From JANRKH01 sp033761815 (GTDB taxonomy: Bacteria; Pseudomonadota; Alphaproteobacteria; Rickettsiales; Rickettsiaceae), in NCBI GenBank assembly GCA_033761815.1, contig JANRMF010000070.1:5008-69007 (forward strand): a DNA stretch of 64,000 nt. The letters are read 5' to 3'. Below the pieces are notes generated by a model that saw only the letters and a program-made list of their open reading frames with translations, made no database searches and was not told the origin of the DNA. This document shows positions 43,294-51,787 of this stretch, in pieces. The translations under genes were made by a program, and so were the position numbers. Every line of letters starts with the position of its first letter. Position 1 is the stretch's first letter.

Positions 43294-43998
43294 ATTTTCT
43301 CGCTCTAATAATTTTGTATATTTCTTCAAAAATTTTAGGGCCGCCTTCTTTTCTGCGTCCTTCTTCTTGCCCCCTTCGCCAGTTTCTGAGCCAAAATTTT
43401 TTACTGTAACGCGGGCAGAAAAAGTAACATCATCCTCAGGGCCAGAGGATGAGATAATTTGATATATAGGAAGCCCTAGTTTATTGGATTGCACCCATTC
43501 CTGCAATAAACTTTTGGAGTCAATTTCCAGGTGATCTTTATTATTTGCAAGATCTTGCCAAAGATGTAGAGTAATCTTTTTCGCCATATCATACCCCGAA
43601 TCAAGATATATAGCACCTATAATTGCCTCCATAGCATTTTCAAGGTTACGAGGATTATCCCTACCTCCGTTTTTTTCTTCTCCTTGCGATAATATTAAAA
43701 ATTCCCTAAGGCTGATTTTTCTTGCGACAAAGCAAATAGCACTAGATGAAACAAGTCTAGATCTCATAGTCGATAAACTACCTTCCTTTGATTTTTTATA
43801 GTTTTTATATAAATCCTCAGTAATGATCATGCCAAGAACGCTATCGCCCAAAAACTCCATTCTCTCGTTATTTCTATCATGTTTTGTAACGTTTAAAGAT
43901 GAGTGAGTGAGGGCTTCTGTAATTAGGTTTTTATCATCAAAAACATATTCTAGCCTTTTCTCTAACTCACTGATTTTTCCTGTGTTGCTTTTACTCAT
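43291..43998 (-). CDS. rnc: Ribonuclease III
   Basis: The 235-residue protein has the RNase III catalytic domain (ALTHSSLNVTKHDRNNERMEFLGDSVLGMIITEDLY, with the signature ERMEFLGDSVL) and ENAMEAIIGAIYLDSGYDMAKK. A C-terminal double-stranded-RNA-binding domain follows (KSLLQEWVQSNKLGLPIYQIISSSGPEDDVTFSARV ... GGKKKDAEKKAALKFL). It processes rRNA precursors. It lies 15 bases after gltX on the minus strand. Confidence 0.98.
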   Translation of the reverse strand: MSKSNTGKISELEKRLEYVFDDKNLITEALTHSSLNVTKHDRNNERMEFLGDSVLGMIITEDLYKNYKKSKEGSLSTMRSRLVSSSAICFVARKISLREFLILSQGEEKNGGRDNPRNLENAMEAIIGAIYLDSGYDMAKKITLHLWQDLANNKDHLEIDSKSLLQEWVQSNKLGLPIYQIISSSGPEDDVTFSARVTVKNFGSETGEGGKKKDAEKKAALKFLKKYTKLLEREN

Positions 43999-44013
43999 TT
44001 ATCCCTTGTTGCT

Positions 44014-45420
44014 CTATGATATAGTCTTTTGGGCGTGGTGAATCCTCTCAAGGCAGACATCCTTTCCTATTATATCTATTATCTCAAAAACACTTGGTGC
44101 TGCAGACTTGCCGGTAATCATGCACCTAACAACCATCATAATATCTCCAAGTTTTGCGCCTCTATTTTTTGCTAGCTCTTTAAATGATTCGCTAATTTCA
44201 TCTTTATTTTGCCAGTTTTTTTCTTTTATAAAATCTGCTAATTCAGAAATGAATAAGTGGCCCTGAGATTGAATAATCGCAATAGCTTCTTCCGAAAGGG
44301 GGGGTAGATTTTTTGAGTGATAAATCTTTGCAATATCACTTAATTCCCCGCATAAAGATGAGCGAACCTTGATTTCATCCATAGATCTTGTGAGATTTCT
44401 TTTTGTTGTATCGTCTAGCTCTATTTTCTCCTTTTGCCATTCTTTTTGTATGATTTTCATCAAATCTTCTGTAGATTTATTTCTTAAATATACACTATTA
44501 ATATGCCGCATTTTTGCAAAATCTAGCCTGGATGGACCTTTTCCAATATGAGTTCCATCAAACCATTTAATGGCATCTGGAATGCTTATTATTTCATCAT
44601 CCCCGTGGCTCCAGCCAAGCCTAACAAGATAGCTTGCTAAGGCCTCAGATAAATATCCCATATCTTCATAACTACCCACCCCAACTGCACCGTGCCTTTT
44701 GGATAATTTTGCGCCATCAGGCCCGTGAATGAGCGGTATATGACCCATAATTGGTATCTCCCACCCCATAGCCTCATAAATAAGCTTCTGGCGAAAAGCA
44801 TTATTTAAATGGTCATCCCCCCTTATGATGTGACTAACTCCCATATCATGATCATCAACTACAACGGCAAGCATATATGTTGGGCTGCCATCACTCCTTA
44901 AAAGAACCATGTCATCTAGGGTTTCATTTGCAACTCGGACTTCACCCTGAACTATATCATAAATAATTGAATCACTAATACGTGGAGCCTTAATTCTTAC
45001 AACAAAATTTTGATTTTTTGGATGATCGCCCTCAGAAACATCCCTCCATGGACTGTTTAGCAAAAATGATTTTCCAGAATCTGTGGCTTCTTGTCTTAAG
45101 TGGTTTATTTCCTCTTGACTCATGAAGCACTTATAAGCAGCACCCTTTTTTAGTAAATCAAGAGCGATTTCTCTGTGTCTTGTAGCATTTTTAGACTGAT
45201 ATACAATCTCGCCATCATGAGAGATGCCAAGCCATTTAAGGCCATTTATTATAGCATCGCAAGATTCAGTAGTAGATCTTTCAAAGTCAGTATCCTCGAT
45301 TCTGAGCAAGAAACTACCTCCAAAATGCCTTGCGAACAGATAATTGAACAAGGCGGTCCTGGCGGAGCCAATATGAAGATAACCGGTAGGGGAAGGTGCG
45401 AAGCGAGTGACTACTTTCAT
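44014..45420 (-). CDS. gltX: Glutamyl-tRNA synthetase
   Basis: The 468-residue class I synthetase begins VVTRFAPSPTGYLHIGSARTALFNYLFARHFGG, with the HIGH-equivalent HIGS. The KMSKS-equivalent is KLSKRHGAVGVGSY. SPTYMLAVVVDDHDMGVSHIIRGDDHLNNAFRQ is the characteristic catalytic segment. Rickettsiales often keep two gltX genes; which of the two types this is (with Glu-tRNA-Gln charging) cannot be told here. It is probably co-transcribed with rnc. Confidence 0.97.
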   Translation of the reverse strand: MKVVTRFAPSPTGYLHIGSARTALFNYLFARHFGGSFLLRIEDTDFERSTTESCDAIINGLKWLGISHDGEIVYQSKNATRHREIALDLLKKGAAYKCFMSQEEINHLRQEATDSGKSFLLNSPWRDVSEGDHPKNQNFVVRIKAPRISDSIIYDIVQGEVRVANETLDDMVLLRSDGSPTYMLAVVVDDHDMGVSHIIRGDDHLNNAFRQKLIYEAMGWEIPIMGHIPLIHGPDGAKLSKRHGAVGVGSYEDMGYLSEALASYLVRLGWSHGDDEIISIPDAIKWFDGTHIGKGPSRLDFAKMRHINSVYLRNKSTEDLMKIIQKEWQKEKIELDDTTKRNLTRSMDEIKVRSSLCGELSDIAKIYHSKNLPPLSEEAIAIIQSQGHLFISELADFIKEKNWQNKDEISESFKELAKNRGAKLGDIMMVVRCMITGKSAAPSVFEIIDIIGKDVCLERIHHAQKTIS

Positions 45421-45550
45421 TTATATAACATACGTAATTTATAGAATAAGAACATATATCATTAAATGAGTAATCCGGCAAGAATTTGTGGTGCAATATT
45501 ATGGTAATATAGTAATGGAACTAAATAACTCTTCCAGAGTATTAGGCTTT

Positions 45551-45763
45551 CTAAAGCCTTGTTGCTCTAACCATTTTGATCTTTCCTTCATCCCAGCTAT
45601 ACTGAGTGTTCACAACTTTTGTCTCAGTAACTATTATATCGCCATTAGGCAGCTGAGCTACATCACAACCTCTTTGAAGAGAGTCGGTAATAATTGGGGT
45701 TACTTTACAAATATACCTAATATCCGTAAGAATGTCGTTTTTATTTTCTAAATCATCAGTCAT
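45551..45763 (-). CDS. Small conserved Rickettsiales-type protein
   Basis: The 70-residue protein contains ILTDIRYICKVTPIITDSLQRGCDVAQLPNGDIIVTETKVVNTQYSWDEGKIKMV. I recall similar small proteins of unknown function in Rickettsia (possibly a DUF2671-like family), but I cannot confirm the number. The start is ATG at 45763; a TTG six bases earlier is the alternative. There is no signal peptide or membrane helix. Confidence 0.65.
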   Translation of the reverse strand: MTDDLENKNDILTDIRYICKVTPIITDSLQRGCDVAQLPNGDIIVTETKVVNTQYSWDEGKIKMVRATRL

Positions 45764-45858
45764 ATGCAAAAAAACTAAAATGGTTAATTCGGCTATTCTA
45801 TACTAAAATGAATTTAATTGCAATATTAAAATTTATTAACTGGATATAATCGTGAAAT

Positions 45859-46836
45859 TTATCCAAGAAAATATTTAGACATACTATAATATAATGGGAT
45901 TCCTAAGATAATATTAAATGGAAAAGTAACTCCTATGCTGATTGGCAAATATACCGAAGCCTTTGCCTCGGGGAGGGCGAGTTTCATAGCAGCAGGAACA
46001 GCAATATATGAGCTACTCGCGACTAAAGTCATGAATAACAGCCCATCTGGGGACTTGAGTCCAATTGCATATGCGATCAAAAGGGCAATTCCAGCATTTA
46101 CAAGCGGCATATATAGTCCAAAGAAAATAAGGGGAGCCTTGATTTTGCGCAAATTTTGGATATTTTTGGTAACGATTAAACCGAGATCGAGCATAAACAT
46201 ACATACAATCCCCTGGAAGGGACTCACCAAAAATGGGGCAATTTTTGCAAGACCATTTTGCCCAGAAATACACCCTACAAAAAATGAGCCCAAAATTAGC
46301 AGAACTGCTCCATTTGCAAAAATTTCACTTGCGAGTTTGTTTTCTTCTTTTGTGTGAATATTTGTCTCTGGGGCAAATCTATGCGCTATATATAAGCCAG
46401 ATAAAATTGCTGGAGCTTCCATGAGCGCAAGGATAGACGGCATATACCCAGAATATGATTCCTGGTGAAGTAGGAGGAAGTTAACAGAAGCAGCAAAAGT
46501 TACGATACTAACAGATCCGTAATGAGCAGATAAAGCTGCTGCAGTTGGCTTATCTATCTTTGTCGTTAAGATGATTAAAAAATAAGCTAAAAAGGGGATT
46601 ATAAAACTCAATGATATACCGCTAAAAATTGTTAGCACAATTTCAGAGGAAAAATGCTCGATGCTAATGACCGAAACGCCCCCAGTAAAACCTATAGACA
46701 TCATTAAATATACACTTAAATATCTACCCATACTTTCTGGAACAGAAAGGTCAGACTTTAAATATCCAGCAAAAGCCCCCAGAGCAAAAAATAGGACAGA
46801 TGGTGAGAGTAAATTTTGCGAAAAAGCATCTAGCAT
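45859..46836 (-). CDS. SbtA-family sodium/bicarbonate-type permease
   Basis: The 325-residue membrane protein has about ten hydrophobic segments in two halves. The family's opening is LLSPSVLFFALGAFAGYLKSDLSVPESMGRYLSVYLMMSIGFTGG, and there is AALSAHYGSVSIVTFAASVNFL and GLLFMTLVASSSYIAVPAAMKLALPEAKASVYLPISIGVTFPFNI. This matches the SbtA/DUF897 family, best known from cyanobacterial bicarbonate uptake. In a host-associated bacterium the substrate may be bicarbonate for carboxylases or another small anion. It is monocistronic, with a family A repeat beyond its 5' end. Confidence 0.88.
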   Translation of the reverse strand: MLDAFSQNLLSPSVLFFALGAFAGYLKSDLSVPESMGRYLSVYLMMSIGFTGGVSVISIEHFSSEIVLTIFSGISLSFIIPFLAYFLIILTTKIDKPTAAALSAHYGSVSIVTFAASVNFLLLHQESYSGYMPSILALMEAPAILSGLYIAHRFAPETNIHTKEENKLASEIFANGAVLLILGSFFVGCISGQNGLAKIAPFLVSPFQGIVCMFMLDLGLIVTKNIQNLRKIKAPLIFFGLYMPLVNAGIALLIAYAIGLKSPDGLLFMTLVASSSYIAVPAAMKLALPEAKASVYLPISIGVTFPFNIILGIPLYYSMSKYFLG

Positions 46837-46878
46837 AAAACCTCATTTATATTATGTACTCAATCTGCCTTGGGTATT

Positions 46879-47007
46879 ATATCAATTCCAATTTTTAAAT
46901 GATCCAAACAAATTGTCGCTTAGGACTCGCTCATTCTAACGTATCTATATACGCTCCGAAGGCTAGCCCTAAAATTCATTTGTCTAATTTAATCTTGGAA
47001 ATGGTAT
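46879..47007. repeat. Palindromic miniature repeat, family A copy 3
   Basis: The 129-bp element begins ATATCAATTCC and ends GGAAATGGTAT. It is closely similar to 54133-54258 through most of its length (TGATCCAAACAAAT, ACTCGCTCATTCT). It lies between the SbtA-like gene and holC. Confidence 0.85.
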
Positions 47008-47066
47008 TATGCTATTTTTATATCTGTGTCAAGCGGGGAATGACACAAGGTGATAATAAGAAAACT

Positions 47067-47519
47067 TCACCTATTCTTATCCCAAGTGCCTGTGATATTT
47101 TGCTTGTAGATGCAAATATTATGTTCCTGCGCTTTGAGGTCTTGGTAAATTTTGCGTGCTAGATTTTTCTGAACCTCGCTTTGGTTGAAAAAAACTATAA
47201 AAACTCTTTCATATTCTTCTGGGTTCATATAAGCCCCTGCCACCATTACTAGAAGTTTTGATTGATTGAAATTTTCTGTTTTATGAGATATGAGCACTGG
47301 CTGATCCTCTATTCTCTCATCTAATATGCTTCCATGGGGAATGAATGATTTTTGGCTAAAGGTCCAGAGCATTTTATTGAGTATTTCCTGCATTCCTTCG
47401 TCCTCTGTGTGAACTAGAGTATTTATTCCAGTTTTATAGCATTTTTCTATGAGAGAGCAGACGACTTTTTCAAAATTGTCGTTAGTGACTTCGTAAAAAT
47501 TGATCTCAGGTTTTTTCAT
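47067..47519 (-). CDS. holC: DNA polymerase III chi subunit
   Basis: The 150-residue protein has the HolC outline: EINFYEVTNDNFEKVVCSLIEKCYKTGINTLVHTED, then LNKMLWTFSQKSFIPHGSILDERIEDQPVLIS. Chi links the clamp loader to SSB. It lies 28 bases downstream of recG on the same strand. Confidence 0.9.
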   Translation of the reverse strand: MKKPEINFYEVTNDNFEKVVCSLIEKCYKTGINTLVHTEDEGMQEILNKMLWTFSQKSFIPHGSILDERIEDQPVLISHKTENFNQSKLLVMVAGAYMNPEEYERVFIVFFNQSEVQKNLARKIYQDLKAQEHNICIYKQNITGTWDKNR

Positions 47520-47547
47520 AAAGGTTTTTTCATAAAATTATGTGGTT

Positions 47548-49575
47548 TTATAATATAATATCCTGCTTTGCAGCAATTTTGGTAAAAAGAGTCATTAGAA
47601 TATTATATTTTTCCATGTCATCTTCTTTATTTGCTATGTTTGATGCTATTTCTATTATATCCGCGTCTTCTGCTATATCAAGGAATCTGAAATTTTGATC
47701 TCCGCTTTGTTTTTCTCCAAAAAATTCACCTTCACCTCTTAGCGCTAGATCTTTTTCTGCTATAAAGAAACCATCACTCGATTCTTTCATGATTTTGAGA
47801 CGCTCTTTTGCTATTTCAGAAAGTCTTTCGCCTCTCAAAAGAATACAGCTAGATTGTATTTCGCCTCTACCCACCCTTCCTCTTAGTTGATGAAGCTGAG
47901 CAAGGCCAAACTTTTCTGCATTTTCGATGATAATTAGGGTTGCATCTGGCACATCAACGCCGACTTCAACAACGGTGGTAGAAACAAGCAAGGGGGAAAT
48001 TCCGCCTCTAAACTGGGCTATAATTTCGTTTTTTTTCTCCGGATTTATCCCGCCGTGAAGCTGGGATACCTTGTCGCCAAAAATGGATCTTAAAAATTCA
48101 GATCTATTGATCAAATCAGAATTTTCGGATGAGCTATTCTCCTTGCTCTCAATCAAAGGACATACCCAATACACTTTCTCGCCCTTTGCTAGCCTTGTTG
48201 ATATAGCTTTAATTATATCATCCATTTTTGCAAAAGTTGAGACAAAGGTTTGAATAATTTTCCTATTACTCGGGATTTGGGTGATTCTGGACATAGCAAG
48301 ATCGCCAAATTGGGTCATTGAAAGGGTTCTTGGAATGGGGGTTGCGCTCATGATCAAAACATCGGGGACATTTCCTTTGTTTATTATCTCCATCCTCTGC
48401 TGAACTCCAAATTTATGCTGCTCATCAATAACAACAAAAGCTAGGTCATTAAATTTTATATCTGCAGTAAAGATTGCGTGAGTACCTATGATATAGCGGG
48501 CCCTCCCGCTTGAAATAGATTCCAAAAGCTTATCTCGATTTTTTGAATTTGGCCTTGAAGTTATTAGTGCAATTTCGTATCCTTCCCCCTCTAGCATCTT
48601 AGATATGAAGTTAAAATGCTGAGTGGCAAGCACCTCAGTGGGAGCAAGGAGGGCAACCTGACCCCCTTCTCTTAAAACATTTATAGAAGAGAGAAGAGCA
48701 ACTATTGTCTTACCCGCCCCAACATCACCCTGAACCATTCTCATCATCTGACCATAACTTGCCTGATCTTTCTGAATGGAGAGAATAACATCCCTTTGGC
48801 TCTCTGTAAGGCTATACCCAAACCTACTCATTACTCTTTTTTGCAAAGCGACGTCAGGCTGAAATATCCTATTTTTTTGCGCAAGTGATTTCCGGCGAAG
48901 GAGCTTAAAACCGATTTGGTTCGATAAAGCTTCGTCCAATTTTAGCCTAAAATTTGCCTTTTCGATTTTTTCAGAATCAGTAGCAAAGTGAGTCCAGCTT
49001 AGCGCTTCAAAAAAAGAAGGTAGCCCATTTTGGGTTATTATTTCACGAGGAAGCCATTCTGGCAGAGATTTTGCTATAGTTATATACTTTGATATATACT
49101 GCCTTATTTGGTTATTTGTAAGGCCGTATGTCAGGCCATATCTTGGCTCAAATTTGGTTATGAAAGAGAGGTCAAAAATAATTTCCGGATGAAGTATCTG
49201 GGGCAAATGGTCATAAAATTCCACCTTACCTGAGCAGCTAATATATTTTCCTACTTGCAAAACTTGTTTCATAAACTGATGTATTTTGAAAAATACTAAT
49301 GTAATTGAACCGGTTTCATTAGAGCAGGCAACCTTGGTAATTCCTGATTTTTTTTTAGGAAGCGATATTTCTATGATTTTGACTTTGATGACAACTTCCT
49401 CTTGATTTGTCAGTTTGGATAAATTGGGATTTATGGCGCGCTGTATGTAGTATGTTGGTTTATATAAGAGAAGATCTGAGATAGTTTTGATTCCAATGCG
49501 TGCAAGAGCAAGCTTTGCCTGAGCTTTCAACCCAAGAGCAACTGATGCATCCTGGGATAATTTTTCTATAACCAT
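47548..49575 (-). CDS. recG: ATP-dependent DNA helicase RecG
   Basis: The 675-residue protein has an N-terminal wedge/OB domain, then superfamily-2 motifs: I MVQGDVGAGKTIVALLSSI, II FVVIDEQHKFGVQQR, III MSATPIPRTLSMTQFGDL, V VSTTVVEVGVDVPDATLIIIENAEKFGLAQLHQLRGRVGRG. The GDVGAGKT and DEQHKFG spellings are specific to RecG. It regresses stalled forks and processes Holliday junctions. Confidence 0.98.
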   Translation of the reverse strand: MVIEKLSQDASVALGLKAQAKLALARIGIKTISDLLLYKPTYYIQRAINPNLSKLTNQEEVVIKVKIIEISLPKKKSGITKVACSNETGSITLVFFKIHQFMKQVLQVGKYISCSGKVEFYDHLPQILHPEIIFDLSFITKFEPRYGLTYGLTNNQIRQYISKYITIAKSLPEWLPREIITQNGLPSFFEALSWTHFATDSEKIEKANFRLKLDEALSNQIGFKLLRRKSLAQKNRIFQPDVALQKRVMSRFGYSLTESQRDVILSIQKDQASYGQMMRMVQGDVGAGKTIVALLSSINVLREGGQVALLAPTEVLATQHFNFISKMLEGEGYEIALITSRPNSKNRDKLLESISSGRARYIIGTHAIFTADIKFNDLAFVVIDEQHKFGVQQRMEIINKGNVPDVLIMSATPIPRTLSMTQFGDLAMSRITQIPSNRKIIQTFVSTFAKMDDIIKAISTRLAKGEKVYWVCPLIESKENSSSENSDLINRSEFLRSIFGDKVSQLHGGINPEKKNEIIAQFRGGISPLLVSTTVVEVGVDVPDATLIIIENAEKFGLAQLHQLRGRVGRGEIQSSCILLRGERLSEIAKERLKIMKESSDGFFIAEKDLALRGEGEFFGEKQSGDQNFRFLDIAEDADIIEIASNIANKEDDMEKYNILMTLFTKIAAKQDIIL

Positions 49576-49678
49576 AGATCTTGTGCTACCGAACTAATAT
49601 TATATAAAATATATATTATTTTTTGGAATAATAAAACATTTATATAATGAGGATTACGCTGACCTTCTTTATCATTTT

Positions 49679-49760
49679 TTGTTATTGCCTCGGAGGCGCG
49701 AATTCGCACCTTCATCACGAGCAAAGCGAGGTGATTCACAAGGTTTTTTATTTACTCTAT
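49679..49760. repeat. Interspersed-repeat-like sequence
   Basis: The stretch includes a near palindrome (GGCGCGAATTCGCACC) followed by CACGAGCAAAGCGAGGTGATTCACAAGG. The latter resembles the 'cattgcgagc..agcgaagcaatcca' type of interspersed repeat found in many bacterial genomes. Only one copy is seen in this window. Confidence 0.4.
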
Positions 49761-49804
49761 GGAAAATTTCTTTTTTAGTAAGCATACAGGCTCAAAATAA
49801 TAAC

Positions 49805-50388
49805 ATGACGCCTTCTGAGGCTACAGAAAGGATGCGTAAATTAATAGTTGAAAATTTGTTTTTAAATCAGGATTGTGAAAATGAATTCATACAACTAATA
49901 CCAGATCCCAAATTAAATTGAACAAATGCAATTTAAAGGCGAGCCTGCGTAAGCCTATAGATAATAGGTGCGGGAGAGGTGAGTCCTAAAAAATTGCTTT
50001 TGTTCAGTTAATTTCGGAACCTGGTATAATTGGATATGGAGCTGAGGTTAATAAGGCAGATAATGATGGCTATACTCCTTTGCACCTGGCATGCCTTGAA
50101 GGAAAACCTGATATTACTAAATTGCTCACTGAACATGAAGCTCTCGCAGATTTATCATTACTAAAATATATCGTTGTGGAAGGGGATAAAGGTCTGGTAG
50201 AGGCCATAAATAATCGATTAAGTAGCGATCATTCATTCGGACAAGATCCAGTTACCCTTCACATAAAAGACAATAGAGGAATAGAAAATATACGTTTTGC
50301 TAAAGATTTCGTACGGGTTTTTAACTTGGAAGATCTTGCTGGGCAACATGTCGAAATAAGTTTTGATAATTTCTATATATTAAAATAG
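49805..50388 (+). pseudogene. Ankyrin-repeat gene interrupted by a miniature repeat
   Basis: The 5' part (MTPSEATERMRKLIVENLFL, then NEFIQLI) ends at 49897, where a family A repeat begins. Coding resumes after it with GYGAEVNKADNDGYTPLHLACLEGKPDITKLLTEHEA, a clear ankyrin repeat, and runs to a stop at 50388 through an unrecognised C-terminal region (HSFGQDPVTLHIKDNRGIEN, FVRVFNLEDLAG). A stop codon inside the repeat prevents a full product. Ankyrin proteins are common secreted effectors in Rickettsiales, so this looks like a disabled effector or the rump of a longer one. Confidence 0.75.
49898..50027. repeat. Palindromic miniature repeat, family A copy 2
   Basis: The 130-bp element begins ATACCAGATCCC and ends GGAACCTGGTAT. 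It is nearly the reverse complement of 10769-10897 (shared core GGCGAGCCTGCGTAAG on this strand). It splits the ankyrin gene. Confidence 0.88.
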
Positions 50389-50407
50389 CAATTTTGTGAA
50401 CACTTGT

Positions 50408-50497
50408 TTTGGGGTAATGCAAACTAAGGCCTTCAGCGTTATGGCTTTAAAAGCCTTGGCTTGGACCCAGGTTTGCTTTTATTTACCCCAGAGATTT
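50408..50497. repeat. Long inverted repeat over the dnaJ 3' end
   Basis: TTGGGGTAA and GCAAAC on the left pair with GTTTGC and TTACCCCA on the right, with further pairing of AAGGC and GCCTT inside. The dnaJ stop codon is in the right arm. It could act as a 3' end or mRNA-stabilising structure. Confidence 0.5.
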
Positions 50498-51639
50498 TTC
50501 ATTTTTTGAAAAAAGGTAGTTTCGGATGGCTTAGGGGTTTCGCTGTCAAATTCTTCAAGAAGCTTTTTTTGTGTTTTTGTGAGATTCTTTGGAACCTCAA
50601 CGTAAATATGGACGATCATATCTCCTCTTGAAGATGAGCGAACTTTGCTCATACCTTTATTTTTTAGCTTTAATTTATCGCCGTTTTGAGTTCCTTCTGG
50701 AATTGTAAGACTCACACCTGTTTTTTCGATAGTTGGGATTTCGATCTCCCCGCCCATCGCAGCGGTTTTAAAGCTTATAGGGATCATGCAGTGAATATCA
50801 GTACCCTCTATTTTAAATAAATCATGAGGTTTTATATTAACAAAAACATACAAATCTCCAGCCGGCCCGCCCCGGAGGCCAGCTTCTCCTTCTCCTGTAA
50901 ATTTGATTCTATTTCCATCTTCAATGCCTGCTGGTATTGATGCGCTGATTGTTTTTTGTTTGTGAACCCTTCCATTGCCTGAGCATGATCTACATGGGTC
51001 TTTAATAACCTGTCCCGCGCCGCCGCACACCCCGCATTGCTGCTCTATAGCAAAAAAACCTTGCTGCATTCTAATCATACCTTGCCCATGACAAGAAGGG
51101 CAGGTAGTAGATTCTGAAGAATTTGTACCCCTTCCGCTGCAACTTGTGCATTTCTCATGAGTTGCAAAGCTAATAGATTTTTCAACGCCATTAAAAGCCT
51201 CTTCTAATGTTATTGATAAATTATATCTTAAATCAGACCCTCTTTCTTGCATAGATCTTTTGGCACCTCTTCTGCCCCCATGCATTGCATCTCCGAAGAA
51301 ATCTCCAAAAATATCAGAAAAATCCCCAGAAAAACCCTGAGAAGAAAACCCGCCAAACCCCTGGGAAAAGCCTGCACCTCCGTGACCATGAGCCCCTCCG
51401 CCTCCGCCACCTCTTGTAAAAGCATCGTGGCCAAACCTATCATAAGCTGCTCTTTTTTGATCATCCTTCAGCACTTCGTAAGCTTCTGAAATTTCCTTAA
51501 ACTTCCCTTCAGCTTCTTTATTGTCTTTATTTTGATCTGGGTGATACTTCATTGCGAGCTTTCGATAGGATTTTTTTATCTCATCTAAACTTGCAGATTT
51601 TTCAACCCCGAGTACTGAATAATAATCTTGTTTTGACAT
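50479..51639 (-). CDS. dnaJ: Chaperone protein DnaJ
   Basis: The 386-residue protein has a J domain with HPD (residues 34-36: MKYHPDQNK) and a Gly/Phe-rich region with FGGFSSQGFSGDFSDIFGDFFG. Four CxxCxGxG zinc repeats follow (CTSCSGRG, CPSCHGQG, CGVCGGAG, CRSCSGNG), then the substrate-binding C-terminal domain. It stimulates DnaK ATPase. It lies 148 bases after dnaK, with a strong hairpin in the gap. Confidence 0.98.
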   Translation of the reverse strand: MSKQDYYSVLGVEKSASLDEIKKSYRKLAMKYHPDQNKDNKEAEGKFKEISEAYEVLKDDQKRAAYDRFGHDAFTRGGGGGGAHGHGGAGFSQGFGGFSSQGFSGDFSDIFGDFFGDAMHGGRRGAKRSMQERGSDLRYNLSITLEEAFNGVEKSISFATHEKCTSCSGRGTNSSESTTCPSCHGQGMIRMQQGFFAIEQQCGVCGGAGQVIKDPCRSCSGNGRVHKQKTISASIPAGIEDGNRIKFTGEGEAGLRGGPAGDLYVFVNIKPHDLFKIEGTDIHCMIPISFKTAAMGGEIEIPTIEKTGVSLTIPEGTQNGDKLKLKNKGMSKVRSSSRGDMIVHIYVEVPKNLTKTQKKLLEEFDSETPKPSETTFFQKMKNLWGK

Positions 51640-51734
51640 AATTAATTGAATATTTATTTATCTGACTTTTTGCTAATTTTATGAGGGTACGAAAATTCTT
51701 TTTCGCTCTCCATATAGGCATAAAAATAGAGTAA

Positions 51735-51772
51735 GTTTATAGACCATATAGTGAACTATATAGTCTATAAAC
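51735..51772. repeat. 18-bp inverted repeat between dnaK and dnaJ
   Basis: GTTTATAGACCATATAGT and ACTATATAGTCTATAAAC are inverted repeats with one mismatch and only two bases between them. In the dnaK-dnaJ transcript this would be a strong hairpin. It may limit read-through or mark an RNA-processing site. Confidence 0.75.
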
Positions 51773-51787
51773 CATACTCATATTAAC

